In this document: positions 52,969 through 61,348 of the stretch, piece after piece
Layout: each line of letters begins with the position of its first letter
Position numbering within the stretch: position 1 is the stretch's first letter
Assembly (NCBI RefSeq): GCF_900446215.1
Contig: NZ_UAQZ01000001.1
Location: forward strand, 1,116,001-1,180,000
Direction: 5' to 3'
DNA: 64,000 bases
From: Burkholderia cenocepacia
Lineage (GTDB): Bacteria > Pseudomonadota > Gammaproteobacteria > Burkholderiales > Burkholderiaceae
Notes under the pieces: model-generated
Databases searched by the model: none
What the model was told of the DNA's origin: nothing
Seen by the model: only the letters and a program-made list of their open reading frames with translations
Translations under genes and position numbers: made by a program

Positions 52969-54327
52969 ATGCTCGAAGACAGCGCCCGCCTGACCTCCCT
53001 GATCTGCGGCACCGAGCCGCTCAACCGGATCTGGTCGCCCCGCGCGACGATCCAGCGCATGCTCGACGTCGAGGCCGCGCTTGCGCGCGCGCTGGCCGCG
53101 CAGCAGGTGATTCCCGCCGCCGCGGTCGCGCCGATCGAACGTGCGTGCGACGCCGGCCGGCTCGACGCCGACGCACTCGCGCACGGTGCGGCGCTCGGCG
53201 GCAATCTTGCGATTCCGCTCGTCAAGCAGCTCACCGCGCAAGTGAAGGCCGACGACCCCGAGGCCGCGAAGTTCGTGCACTGGGGCGCGACGAGCCAGGA
53301 CATCATCGATACCGCGACCGTGCTGCAGTTGCGCGACACGCTCGACGTGCTCGATCCGCTGCTCGACGAAGCCTGCGCGTCGCTCGCCGCGCTCGCGCGC
53401 ACCCATCGCGCGACGCCGATGATCGGCCGCACGTGGCTGCAGCAGGCGCTGCCGATCACGCTCGGCCTCAAATTCGCCCAATGGCTCGATGCGCTGCTGC
53501 GCCATCGCGCGCGTTTCGCCGAGTTGCGCGAACGTGCGCTCGTGCTGCAGTTCGGCGGGGCAGCCGGCACACTCGCGAGCCTGCGCGAACACGCAGCCGG
53601 CGTGAGCGCTGCGCTCGCGGCCGATCTCAAGCTCGCGGTGCCGGCCGTGCCGTGGCATACGCAGCGCGATCGCATCGCGGAAGCGGCGGCGTGCTTCGGG
53701 ATGCTGACCGGCACGCTCGGCAAGATCGCGCGCGACGTGTCGCTGCAGATGCAGACCGAAATCGGCGAGCTCGGTGAACCGGCCGCCGCCGGCAAGGGCG
53801 GCTCGTCGACGATGCCGCACAAACGCAACCCGGTCGGCTGCGCAGCCGTGCTGACGGCTGCCGTGCGCGCGCCGAACCTCGTCGCGACCGTGTTCGCGGG
53901 GATGGTGCAGGAGCACGAGCGCGCCCTCGGCGGCTGGCAGGCCGAATGGGATGCGCTGCCCGACCTCGCCCGCCTGACGGGCGGCGCGCTCGCACAGATC
54001 GCGCAGATCGTCGCTGGCCTCGACGTCAACACCGAGCGCCTCGCCGCGAACCTCGAGCTCACGCACGGGCTGATCCTCGGCGAAGCCGTGATGCTCGCGC
54101 TCGGCGACCGCATCGGCCGACTCGATGCGCATCACGTCGTCGAGCACGCGTCGAAGGAAGCCGTGCGCACCGGCGCGACGCTGTTCGACGTGCTCGCCGC
54201 CGATGCGACCGTGTCGGCCCACCTGTCGCGCGACGCGCTCGCGCGGCTGCTCGATCCCGCACATTACGTCGGCGAGGCGCATGCCTATGTCGACGCCGTG
54301 CTCGCGCTGCATGCGGGCGCGCACTAA
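52969..54327 (+). CDS. pcaB: 3-Carboxy-cis,cis-muconate cycloisomerase
   Basis: A 452-residue member of the fumarase/aspartase superfamily that closes 3-carboxymuconate to the lactone. WSPRATIQRMLDVEAALARAL begins the fold, WGATSQDIIDTATVLQLR is the first conserved region, and the signature GGSSTMPHKRNPVGC is complete, with the catalytic serine loop. The length matches PcaB. It starts a pcaB-pcaD-pcaC unit in normal order of pathway steps. Confidence 0.95.
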   Translation: MLEDSARLTSLICGTEPLNRIWSPRATIQRMLDVEAALARALAAQQVIPAAAVAPIERACDAGRLDADALAHGAALGGNLAIPLVKQLTAQVKADDPEAAKFVHWGATSQDIIDTATVLQLRDTLDVLDPLLDEACASLAALARTHRATPMIGRTWLQQALPITLGLKFAQWLDALLRHRARFAELRERALVLQFGGAAGTLASLREHAAGVSAALAADLKLAVPAVPWHTQRDRIAEAAACFGMLTGTLGKIARDVSLQMQTEIGELGEPAAAGKGGSSTMPHKRNPVGCAAVLTAAVRAPNLVATVFAGMVQEHERALGGWQAEWDALPDLARLTGGALAQIAQIVAGLDVNTERLAANLELTHGLILGEAVMLALGDRIGRLDAHHVVEHASKEAVRTGATLFDVLAADATVSAHLSRDALARLLDPAHYVGEAHAYVDAVLALHAGAH

Positions 54328-54343
54328 CCAGGAGAACCTTGAG

Positions 54344-55129
54344 ATGCCTTTCGCCACTGTCAACGGCGTGAAACTGCATTACCGGATCGACCGTGCCGCG
54401 CGCGACGACGCGCCGTGGCTCGTCTTCTCGAATTCGCTCGGCGCCGACCTGCAGATGTGGGCCCCGCAGATCCGCCCGCTCACGCAGCACTTCAACATCC
54501 TGCGCTACGACACGCGCGGCCACGGTCATTCCGACGCACCGGCCGGTTCGTACACGATCGAGCAACTGGCGGGCGACGTGATCGGCCTGCTCGACCACGT
54601 CGGCATCGACTGCGCGCATTTCTGCGGCATCTCGATGGGCGGGCTGACGGGCGCCGCGCTCGCCGCGCGCTACCCGTCGCGCATCGTGCGCGCGGTGCTG
54701 TCGAATACCGCCGCGAAGATCGGCTCGCCGGAAGTGTGGGGGCCGCGTGCGCAGAAGGCGCGCGCCGAAGGCATGGCCGCGCTCGCCGACGCCGTGCTGC
54801 CGCGCTGGTTCACCGACGCATTCGTCGAACGCGAGCCGCGTCTGTTCGATGCGATCCGCGACACTTTCGTGCATACCGACAAGGACGGCTATGCGGCGAA
54901 CTGCGACGCGCTGAACGCGGCCGACCTGCGCGAGGAAGTGAAGGGCATCGCGTTGCCGGTGCTCGTCGTGACCGGCGCGAAGGACATGTCGACGCCGCCC
55001 GACCAGGGCCGCGCGCTGGCCGCCGCGATTCCCGGTGCGCTGCACGTCGAATTCGACGCCGCGCACATATCGAACATCGAGTGCACCGGCGGGTTCAACC
55101 GCGCGCTGCTCGATTTCCTGACTGCGTGA
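54344..55129 (+). CDS. pcaD: 3-Oxoadipate enol-lactonase
   Basis: A 261-residue alpha/beta-hydrolase that opens 3-oxoadipate enol-lactone. NSLGADLQMW is a family mark, FCGISMGGLTG holds the serine nucleophile (GxSxG), KDMSTPPDQG supplies the Asp region and FDAAHISNIE the catalytic His. The ATG at 54344 has GGAGAACCTTGAG upstream and begins 16 bases after pcaB. It feeds PcaIJ. Confidence 0.95.
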   Translation: MPFATVNGVKLHYRIDRAARDDAPWLVFSNSLGADLQMWAPQIRPLTQHFNILRYDTRGHGHSDAPAGSYTIEQLAGDVIGLLDHVGIDCAHFCGISMGGLTGAALAARYPSRIVRAVLSNTAAKIGSPEVWGPRAQKARAEGMAALADAVLPRWFTDAFVEREPRLFDAIRDTFVHTDKDGYAANCDALNAADLREEVKGIALPVLVVTGAKDMSTPPDQGRALAAAIPGALHVEFDAAHISNIECTGGFNRALLDFLTA

Positions 55130-55139
55130 GGCACCGGCG

Positions 55140-55526
55140 ATGGATGACCAGGAACGTTATGAAGCAGGGATGAAGGTGCGTCGCGCGGTGCTCGGCGACG
55201 CGCACGTCGACCGTTCGATCGAGAACCGCACCGAGGTGACCGACGAATTCCAGAACCTGATCACGCGCTATGCATGGGGCGAGATCTGGACCCGCGACGG
55301 GCTGCCGCGCCATACGCGCAGCCTGCTGACCATCGCGATGATGGTCGCGCTGAATCGCGGCGAGGAACTGGCGCTGCACCTGCGCGCCGCGCGCAACAAC
55401 GGCGTGACGCGCGACGAGATCAAGGAAGTGCTGCTGCAGACCGCGATCTATTGCGGCGTGCCGGCCGCGAATTCCGCGTTCCATCTCGCGGACAAGATCT
55501 TCAAGGAACAGGATGCGGCCGGTTAA
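55140..55526 (+). CDS. pcaC: 4-Carboxymuconolactone decarboxylase
   Basis: A 128-residue AhpD-fold decarboxylase that converts 4-carboxymuconolactone to the 3-oxoadipate enol-lactone. RYEAGMKVRRAVLGDAHVDRS is the PcaC N-terminus. RHTRSLLTIAMMVALNRGEELALHLRAARNNGVTRDEIKEVLLQ holds the conserved core, and GVPAANSAF follows. It stands as a separate gene rather than fused to pcaD (as PcaL), starting 10 bases after pcaD. Confidence 0.95.
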   Translation: MDDQERYEAGMKVRRAVLGDAHVDRSIENRTEVTDEFQNLITRYAWGEIWTRDGLPRHTRSLLTIAMMVALNRGEELALHLRAARNNGVTRDEIKEVLLQTAIYCGVPAANSAFHLADKIFKEQDAAG

Positions 55527-55720
55527 GTGCCGGCGATGATCTGATCGGGCGGCCCACCGAGGCTGGCGGGCAGTCGTCGATGAAGAGCGCACCGGCAGCG
55601 AATCGGTGCGTGAACGAAGGAAAGGCGCGGCCACGAGGCCGCGCTTCTTGCATATATCAATGTTGCATGGGACCGGCGCAAGCGCAGACGCGCCCACGCC
55701 GGCCGACAAGGAGACTAGCG

Positions 55721-57079
55721 ATGAATCGCGCACCCGTGGTCGATGTCCAGACCTTCATCAACGAGCAGCCGTTCGGCGGCTTTCAATGGCTCGTGTTCCT
55801 CATGTGTTTCGTGATCGTGCTGCTCGACGGCTTCGATACGGCCGCGATCGGCTTCATCGCGCCGTCGCTGCTCGGCGAATGGAACCTCACCAAGCCCGAT
55901 CTCGCGCCCGTGTTGAGCGCCGCGCTGTTCGGCCTCGCGTGCGGCGCGCTCGTGTCGGGCCCGCTGTCCGACCGGCTCGGCCGCCGCTCGCTGCTGCTCG
56001 GCTCGGTGTTCCTGTTCGGCGTCGCGTGCCTGATGTCCGCGTTCTCGAACACGATCGGACACCTGACCATCCTGCGCTTCATCACCGGCGTCGGGCTCGG
56101 CGCCGCGATGCCGAACGCGGTCACGATGATGGGCGAATTCTGCCCGGATAAGCGCCGCGCGACCGTGATCAACCTGATGTTCTGCGGCTTTCCGCTCGGC
56201 GCCGCGTTCGGCGGCTTCCTGGCCGCGTGGATGATTCCACATTTCGGCTGGCGCAGCGTGCTGGTGCTCGGCGGCGTGACGCCGCTGCTGCTCGGCGTGC
56301 TGTTGCTGCTGAAGATGCCGGAATCGGTGCGTTTCATGGTCGCGACCGGTCAGTCCGTCGACAAGATCCGCGCCACGCTCGCACGCATCTCGCGCGACGC
56401 GTTGAACGCCGGCTCGTTCGCATTGACCGAAGCCGCACCGCAGACGGGCGGCAAGGGCCTCGGCGTCGTGCTGTCGCGCTCGTACATCGTCGGCTCGGTG
56501 ATGCTGTGGCTCGCGTACTTCATGGGCCTCGTGATCTTCTACGCGTCGATCAACTGGATGCCGATCCTGCTGAAGGATGCGGGCCTGACGCCGAAGAGCG
56601 CGACGCTGATCTCGGCGCTGTTCCCGCTCGGCGGCGTGGGCGCCGTGCTGTGCGGCGTGCTGATGGACCGCTTCAACGCGAACCGCGTGATCGCCGTGTG
56701 CTACGCGCTGACGGCGGTGAGCGTGTATGCGATCGGGCAGGCGGCCGGCAACGTCGGGCTGCTGGTGCTGGTCGTGTTCGTGGCCGGCGTGCTGATGAAC
56801 ACTGCGCAGTCGTCGATGCCGGCGCTGGCCGCCGCGTTCTATCCGACCGAAGGGCGCGGCACGGGTGTCGCGTGGATGCTCGGCGTCGGCCGTTTCGGCG
56901 GGATCGCGGGGTCGTTCCTCGTCGCCGAGCTGACGCGCCGGCACTTCTCGTTCGCGGGGGTGTTCGCGACGATCGCCGTCGCGGGCGTGCTCGCGTGTGT
57001 CGCGCTGCTGATCAAGCAGATGGCGCGCCCGCATGGCGTGGCGCAGCCGGCGGGCAAGATCGAGTCGCTCGGACATTGA
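55721..57079 (+). CDS. pcaK: Aromatic acid:H+ symporter (PcaK-like MFS carrier)
   Basis: A 452-residue MFS permease with twelve helices. DGFDTAAIGFIAPSL with the Asp-Gly-Phe-Asp motif of helix 1 is typical of aromatic acid/H+ symporters (PcaK, BenK). The loops DRLGRRSLLLGS and the NWMPILLKDAG stretch before helix 8 also fit the family. The ATG at 55721 has AAGGAGA upstream. It follows pcaC by 194 bases and would import 4-hydroxybenzoate or protocatechuate for the pathway. Confidence 0.92.
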   Translation: MNRAPVVDVQTFINEQPFGGFQWLVFLMCFVIVLLDGFDTAAIGFIAPSLLGEWNLTKPDLAPVLSAALFGLACGALVSGPLSDRLGRRSLLLGSVFLFGVACLMSAFSNTIGHLTILRFITGVGLGAAMPNAVTMMGEFCPDKRRATVINLMFCGFPLGAAFGGFLAAWMIPHFGWRSVLVLGGVTPLLLGVLLLLKMPESVRFMVATGQSVDKIRATLARISRDALNAGSFALTEAAPQTGGKGLGVVLSRSYIVGSVMLWLAYFMGLVIFYASINWMPILLKDAGLTPKSATLISALFPLGGVGAVLCGVLMDRFNANRVIAVCYALTAVSVYAIGQAAGNVGLLVLVVFVAGVLMNTAQSSMPALAAAFYPTEGRGTGVAWMLGVGRFGGIAGSFLVAELTRRHFSFAGVFATIAVAGVLACVALLIKQMARPHGVAQPAGKIESLGH

Positions 57080-57088
57080 GCGGCGCGC

Positions 57089-57188
57089 GGGCCGGTGCGT
57101 TGCATCGGCCCGGCGCGTGATGGATTCGGGCCGGTCGAGAGCAGATCGACCGGCGCACGACGACAGACCGGGCCGCCTTCGCGGCCCG
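57089..57188. terminator. Three consecutive hairpins after pcaK
   Basis: GGGCCGGTGC/GCATCGGCCC (57089-57111, loop GTT), GCCGGTCGA/TCGACCGGC (57130-57154) and CGGGCCGC/GCGGCCCG (57169-57188, 4-base loop) lie back to back between the convergent pcaK and a small gene. The run probably ends transcription on both strands. Confidence 0.6.
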
Positions 57189-57211
57189 TCGACATTGCGG
57201 CCGTCGCACCG

Positions 57212-57460
57212 TTACTCCTCCGCGTCGTGCTCCTTGACGAAGTTGCGCAGATACGCGCGCAGCGCGGCTTCCCGGCCGCGATGATCGTCATGGTTCGCGG
57301 CGCCCATTCCCGCCTCGTCGCCGAACAGCGTCGGCGGCGCGCAGTAGGTGCCGACTTCGATGTTCTCGCGCAGCACGCGGATATCGTGCGTGAGCGGGTG
57401 ATACTCGGCGATCCAGTGCATACCCTCGATGTGCTCGCCCGCTCTGAGCATTGGCTTCAT
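57212..57460 (-). CDS. Small hypothetical protein
   Basis: An 82-residue soluble protein (MKPMLRAGEHIEGMHWIAEYHPLTHDIRVLRENIEVGTY...). The segments HPLTHDIRVLRENIEVGTYCAPPTLFGDEAG and REAALRAYLRNFVKEHD suggest a small mixed fold without known function. The start at 57460 is supported by GGAG upstream on the coding strand. No family is recognised; the His and Asp content does not form a clear metal motif. Confidence 0.55.
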   Translation of the reverse strand: MKPMLRAGEHIEGMHWIAEYHPLTHDIRVLRENIEVGTYCAPPTLFGDEAGMGAANHDDHRGREAALRAYLRNFVKEHDAEE

Positions 57461-57568
57461 CGGCAATCTCCATGCAGAGCAGCGGTGCAACCGCCGAAGC
57501 GGTTGCACGCGCCCGTACCGAAAGGGTACGCCTGCATCACCTGAAGCTCAACGGGCGCTCGTGAGCGC

Positions 57569-58186
57569 TTACTGCGGCAGCAGATGGGCGACGAGCGGGT
57601 ACAGCGACAGGATCAGCAGCACGGCCATCGTCACGTTGAAGATGCGCAGCGCGCGGGGATTCGACAGGAAGCGGCGCAGGCCGAGGCCGAACGCGGCCCA
57701 CAGGCTGATGCACGGGAAGCCGATCAGGATGAACAGGATGGCCATCCATGCGGCATTCATTCCATAGTCGGCGGACAGGCGGATCGTCGTCGCGGCGGTC
57801 AGCACCATCATCCACGCCTTCGGGTTGACCCACTGGAATGCGGCGGCTTCGATGAACGTCATCGGCCGCGATTTGGCTCCGTGCGCCTTCACTTCGCCCG
57901 ACGTGCCGATGCGCCACGCGAGGTACAGCAGATAGGCGACGCTCGCCACTTCGAGGAGCGTGTACAGCAGCGGCAGGCGCTTGAACGCTTCGCCGAGGCC
58001 GAAGCCGACGCAGAGCATCAGGATCGCGACGCCGATGCTGATGCCGAACAGGTGCGGCATCGTACGGCGAAAACCGAAGTTGACGCCGGACGCGAGCAGC
58101 ATCGTGTTGTTCGGGCCGGGCGTGATCGTCGTGACGAGCGCGAACAGCATGCCGGCGGGCAGCGCGCTGAGGGTGAGGAATTCCAT
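57569..58186 (-). CDS. LysE/RhtB-family amino-acid exporter
   Basis: A 205-residue exporter with six hydrophobic helices. TTITPGPNNTMLLASGVNFGFRRT is the N-terminal family signature, and AAAFQWVNPKAWMMVL holds the conserved Asn-Pro. RhtB-type members expel homoserine, threonine or other amino acids. An interrupted inverted repeat (58242-58260) upstream of the start looks like a regulator site, but no regulator gene remains on that side. The ATG has GGAGAATCCGCG upstream. Confidence 0.88.
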   Translation of the reverse strand: MEFLTLSALPAGMLFALVTTITPGPNNTMLLASGVNFGFRRTMPHLFGISIGVAILMLCVGFGLGEAFKRLPLLYTLLEVASVAYLLYLAWRIGTSGEVKAHGAKSRPMTFIEAAAFQWVNPKAWMMVLTAATTIRLSADYGMNAAWMAILFILIGFPCISLWAAFGLGLRRFLSNPRALRIFNVTMAVLLILSLYPLVAHLLPQ

Positions 58187-58241
58187 CGCGGATTCTCCAT
58201 TCGGTTCGAGGCTGGGATGGAGTCAGTGTAGCGACGGTTTT

Positions 58242-58260
58242 CTGTACAGTACCGGTACAG
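58242..58260. promoter_or_regulatory. Inverted repeat upstream of the LysE-family gene
   Basis: CTGTAC-N7-GTACAG (CTGTACAGTACCGGTACAG), with an inner GTACCGGTAC palindrome. Sites of this type serve MocR/GntR-type regulators that often face amino-acid exporter genes. Here the position where such a gene would start holds no frame. Confidence 0.55.
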
Positions 58261-58710
58261 TTAAATTGACGATTGCCGGTACGGGGCGTGGGAGTGCGTG
58301 ACCGCGGTCGTCAGCGCTACGTGTTGGCTCTCAGAAAAGATGTCCGTAGTCTCAATAAGTTGTCTTTGAATAAAAGAAACGATTATCGATAAACTTACAT
58401 GTTATATTCTTGAATTTTATAAATATTCGGTATAAATGCTGTCATTGGTCTGTTATGAGCAATATTCGACCAGAGATGCCGGTCGCGGTCGGCCGCCTTG
58501 GTCGGCACTCAACCGATTCGCTCCTGAGGTCCGTCTGCGTTAACTTGCGGCGGAGCTGATGTTTCGTCGGCACACGGAATCCCGAGCAGCATGCAATTAC
58601 GTTTTGACTGCTTCGCGCAGTGTTTCGCTATTCGAGGAGGTAATTGCCCCGAACCGCTGAATCATTGAGGTTCCGGACACCGTGATGGGAGTGTCGACAA
58701 TTTTCTGCGT
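58261..58710. other. Non-coding, AT-rich junction region
   Basis: About 450 bases without a supportable gene. From about 58325 the base composition turns visibly AT-richer (for example ATTTTATAAATATTCGG at 58415), marking the left edge of the different-looking DNA that extends to the window end. A TTGACT-17 bases-GCTATT pair near 58604 could be a promoter pointing right. No att-like repeat or tRNA was found. Confidence 0.5.
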
Positions 58711-59148
58711 CTAGAACGCTATCCTCTCGCGATCGACAAAAAGGGCCTGCCATTTGTTTAGCCCTAGCGAACATTTCACGCATGGGCATCCAACTTTGGA
58801 GGGCGAGTCGAGCCAGCACAGTAGGGTCTCGAATGTGAACACGACGCTAGTCGGCACGAGGCGATTCGAAACAAGCTGGCGCCCTGGGCTTTTCTCACGG
58901 CGCAACGTGGCCGGCGTCAGCAGCGGATCGATCGCTGCCCACAATTGCCCCTTGATGAACGACGTGCCCATCTCCCCCGCCCCGCTTGTTCCGATGCCTG
59001 CTAACAACTCGCGGCGAAACTTAGCAACCCTATATACCCCCTCTAAAACCGCTTCTCGCCTTGTCTCGATCCATGCGCTCAAGCAATCGCGACCGGTCAT
59101 ACTGCGGAGAAATGCCAGTCGCTTCTGATTAGCCGGGACACTGATCAT
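58711..59148 (-). CDS. Hypothetical protein with a CPCVKC motif
   Basis: A possible 145-residue protein that I do not recognise. It begins MISVPANQKRLAFLRSMTGR, is mostly helical and amphipathic, and near the C-terminus has GCPCVKCSLG, a cluster of three cysteines that might bind metal. A weak GGGAAA site precedes the ATG. The opposite strand also has an open frame over the same stretch, so coding is uncertain. It sits at the edge of the acquired-looking region. Confidence 0.35.
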   Translation of the reverse strand: MISVPANQKRLAFLRSMTGRDCLSAWIETRREAVLEGVYRVAKFRRELLAGIGTSGAGEMGTSFIKGQLWAAIDPLLTPATLRREKSPGRQLVSNRLVPTSVVFTFETLLCWLDSPSKVGCPCVKCSLGLNKWQALFVDRERIAF

Positions 59149-59230
59149 GCTGACTTTCCCTGTTATTTTTAACAGCTAGTCATTACGTTTTCTAAACAAT
59201 TATTACTAAAACATTATTTATTCACATTGT

Positions 59231-59278
59231 TGCGGAGCCGCAAAAACTCCTGTAGATTGCGCAGGTAGACAGATCTGT
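59231..59278 (+). promoter_or_regulatory. Palindromes upstream of the flavoprotein operon
   Basis: TGCGG-AG-CCGCA (59231-59242) and the perfect ACAGATCTGT (59269-59278) lie 90-140 bases before the flavoprotein start. CCTGTAGATTGCGCAGG between them (59249-59265) is a weak dyad resembling but not matching a LuxR-type box (spacing is one base short). These are candidate operators for the operon at 59369. Confidence 0.4.
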
Positions 59279-59368
59279 ATATTGCGATGCGAAATCGGGA
59301 ATGCGTAAATCGCTCGCCAGGCAGTTCAGTATCAGCAAAATCATTCATAATCCTCTGAGAGAAACGTG

Positions 59369-61348
59369 ATGAGTACGGGTCGTGCACCATCCACGCGCAA
59401 AGCTGTGCCTTTCACAATTGCAGTGATCGGCTGCGGTCCTCGTGGCATATCCGTTTTGGAGCGGATTGCGGCGAGATTGGCGAATGAACGCAACGCTTCA
59501 CCGGTTATCGGCGATATTTGCATATACGTGGTTGACGCGCATGAAATCGGTGGCGGTCGCATTTGGCGTCCGGACCAGCCCAGCTGGTTACTCATGAACA
59601 CCCCAGCAAAGGAAACGACAATATTTTCCGGTCCACCGGACGGCGGCGACGTTCGCCCGATGGCGGGGCCGTCACTGGCTGAATGGTGGGCTGAGGTCGA
59701 TTCTGGTAATGCCGAGCCAAATGGCCTGGCACCACGATACGTATATGGTAAATATCTTAAATTTGCTTTTGATCGAATAATAAATGACCTGTCACGTCAT
59801 GCGGATGTCCGTGTGATTAGAGGTGCTGTTATCGATGTACAAAAAAGCGATAGAAGGCGAACTGTCATGCTTTCCGATCGTTCTACATTTGATGCAGACA
59901 AAGTTGTACTCGCTACTGGTCATCCTGTTCCGGAATTGAGTGCCTCACAGCTGGAGTTTTCTCTCTTTGCAAGGCAGCATCCCGGGTTGAGGTACATCGA
60001 AGGAAATTCGGCCGCGGATATGCAACTTTCTGCGATTCAGCCGGGAGAGAGAGTCGGCGTCATTGGCTGTGGCCTCGCGTTCTACGACGTTATGGCCAGC
60101 CTCACCGAGGGGCGTGGCGGTCGGTACGAAACTGCAGCTGATGGCGATCTGGTCTACATTCCGAGCGGCAAGGAGCCGAGAATTCATGCCGGATCGCGTA
60201 GCGGAGTTCCGTTTCCGGCTCGCGCCACGAATGAAAAAGCCGCTGACTATCAATACACGCCACGGTTGCTCACCGAGTCGAGAATGCAGCAGATTCGATT
60301 GGCTCGAGTGGCAACCAAACTGGATTTCCGTCGGGACGTCCTTCCGTGGCTCGAGGGCGAGATGCAACTGGTCTATTTCGCATGCATTCTCAGGGAGACC
60401 CGAGGTCGAGTGTATGCGAGTGGATTTGTCGATGCGGCCGTGAACAACGTCGGCGAGGATATCGATGCACTCCTACCGAAGGACATCATCAGAAAGACAG
60501 CCGAATCGTTCGGTGCTCACGGAATCGAAGGAGTAGACCTGGAAAAATGGTCACGGCCTTTTGCTGGTAAATTATTTCGTAATGCGAAAGAGTATTCGGG
60601 CGAACTGGAGAAGTGGATTCGAAACGATATCGAGAATGCGGGGAAAGGCAATGTCAGGGGGGCCGTCAAGGCAGCCACTGACGTATTGAGGGACATCCGT
60701 CCGATCCTAAAGTATGCAGTCGACTATGCCGGGCTGACCCCTGCTTCCCACCAACACGATTTTCTCGGTTCGTTTGTCGGGATCTATTCGATGCTGTCGG
60801 CGGGACCGCCGGCGGTGCGATTGAAGCAAGTCCTCGCACTCATCCACGCGAATATCCTGACTTTTGCAGGGCCGAAGGCAGAATTTTCCGTGTCCGTCGC
60901 AGAGAAAGCGTTCGTCGTGTCGTCGCCTCAGGTATCAGGTGATGTGTTTAGGGCGAGCACGTTAGTCGACGCACGGATCCCTCCTCAGAACGTACACGCC
61001 GATAGTTCACCTCTATTTCGGAATTTGCTTGCGTCTGGAACCGTGACAAGTTTTACGAATTCGCTTGGTCAAGACACATTCGATACAGGCGGTGTGGCCG
61101 TGACGCGCGCACCGTTCAATGCAATGTCGAGAGAAGGACCGGACAGCGCGATCCATGTGATCGGGATTCCAGTCGAGCACACACGTTGGCTCATGCAGTT
61201 TGGGTCTGGGCGACCTGGTCCTTGGGGTCAGTTTACGAAGGATGCTGACGCGGTAGCCGAAAGTGTCATTGCTGCGTTTCTGGGCGCATTGGCCGCCACA
61301 AATACTCCGGTCGTTGCCGATAATGAAAAGGAGCATGTCGATGTCTGA
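59369..61348 (+). CDS. FAD/NAD(P)-binding protein (NAD_binding_9 type)
   Basis: A 659-residue flavoprotein. IAVIGCGPRGISVLERIAARL (residues ~17-37) is the first dinucleotide fold, IRGAVIDVQ and VVLATGHPVPELS follow as in COG4529-type proteins, and ERVGVIGCGLAFYDVMASL (~residue 229) is a second nucleotide fold. RHGIEG-like and HVIGIPVEHTRWLMQFGSGRPG segments are in the C-terminal third. The family's reactions are mostly unknown; members often accompany small-molecule pathways and may hydroxylate amines. Codon choice is less GC-rich than in neighbouring core genes. It heads a four-gene operon. Confidence 0.85.
   Translation: MSTGRAPSTRKAVPFTIAVIGCGPRGISVLERIAARLANERNASPVIGDICIYVVDAHEIGGGRIWRPDQPSWLLMNTPAKETTIFSGPPDGGDVRPMAGPSLAEWWAEVDSGNAEPNGLAPRYVYGKYLKFAFDRIINDLSRHADVRVIRGAVIDVQKSDRRRTVMLSDRSTFDADKVVLATGHPVPELSASQLEFSLFARQHPGLRYIEGNSAADMQLSAIQPGERVGVIGCGLAFYDVMASLTEGRGGRYETAADGDLVYIPSGKEPRIHAGSRSGVPFPARATNEKAADYQYTPRLLTESRMQQIRLARVATKLDFRRDVLPWLEGEMQLVYFACILRETRGRVYASGFVDAAVNNVGEDIDALLPKDIIRKTAESFGAHGIEGVDLEKWSRPFAGKLFRNAKEYSGELEKWIRNDIENAGKGNVRGAVKAATDVLRDIRPILKYAVDYAGLTPASHQHDFLGSFVGIYSMLSAGPPAVRLKQVLALIHANILTFAGPKAEFSVSVAEKAFVVSSPQVSGDVFRASTLVDARIPPQNVHADSSPLFRNLLASGTVTSFTNSLGQDTFDTGGVAVTRAPFNAMSREGPDSAIHVIGIPVEHTRWLMQFGSGRPGPWGQFTKDADAVAESVIAAFLGALAATNTPVVADNEKEHVDV

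Noticed and set aside
58187..58710. A tRNA gene or att site at the edge of the AT-rich region
   Set aside because: No cloverleaf, no T-loop motif with matching arms and no direct repeat could be found.
59249..59265. A LuxR-type (cep) box
   Set aside because: CCTGTAGATTGCGCAGG has CTG and CAG arms but nine bases between them, not the usual ten; kept only as a weak dyad.
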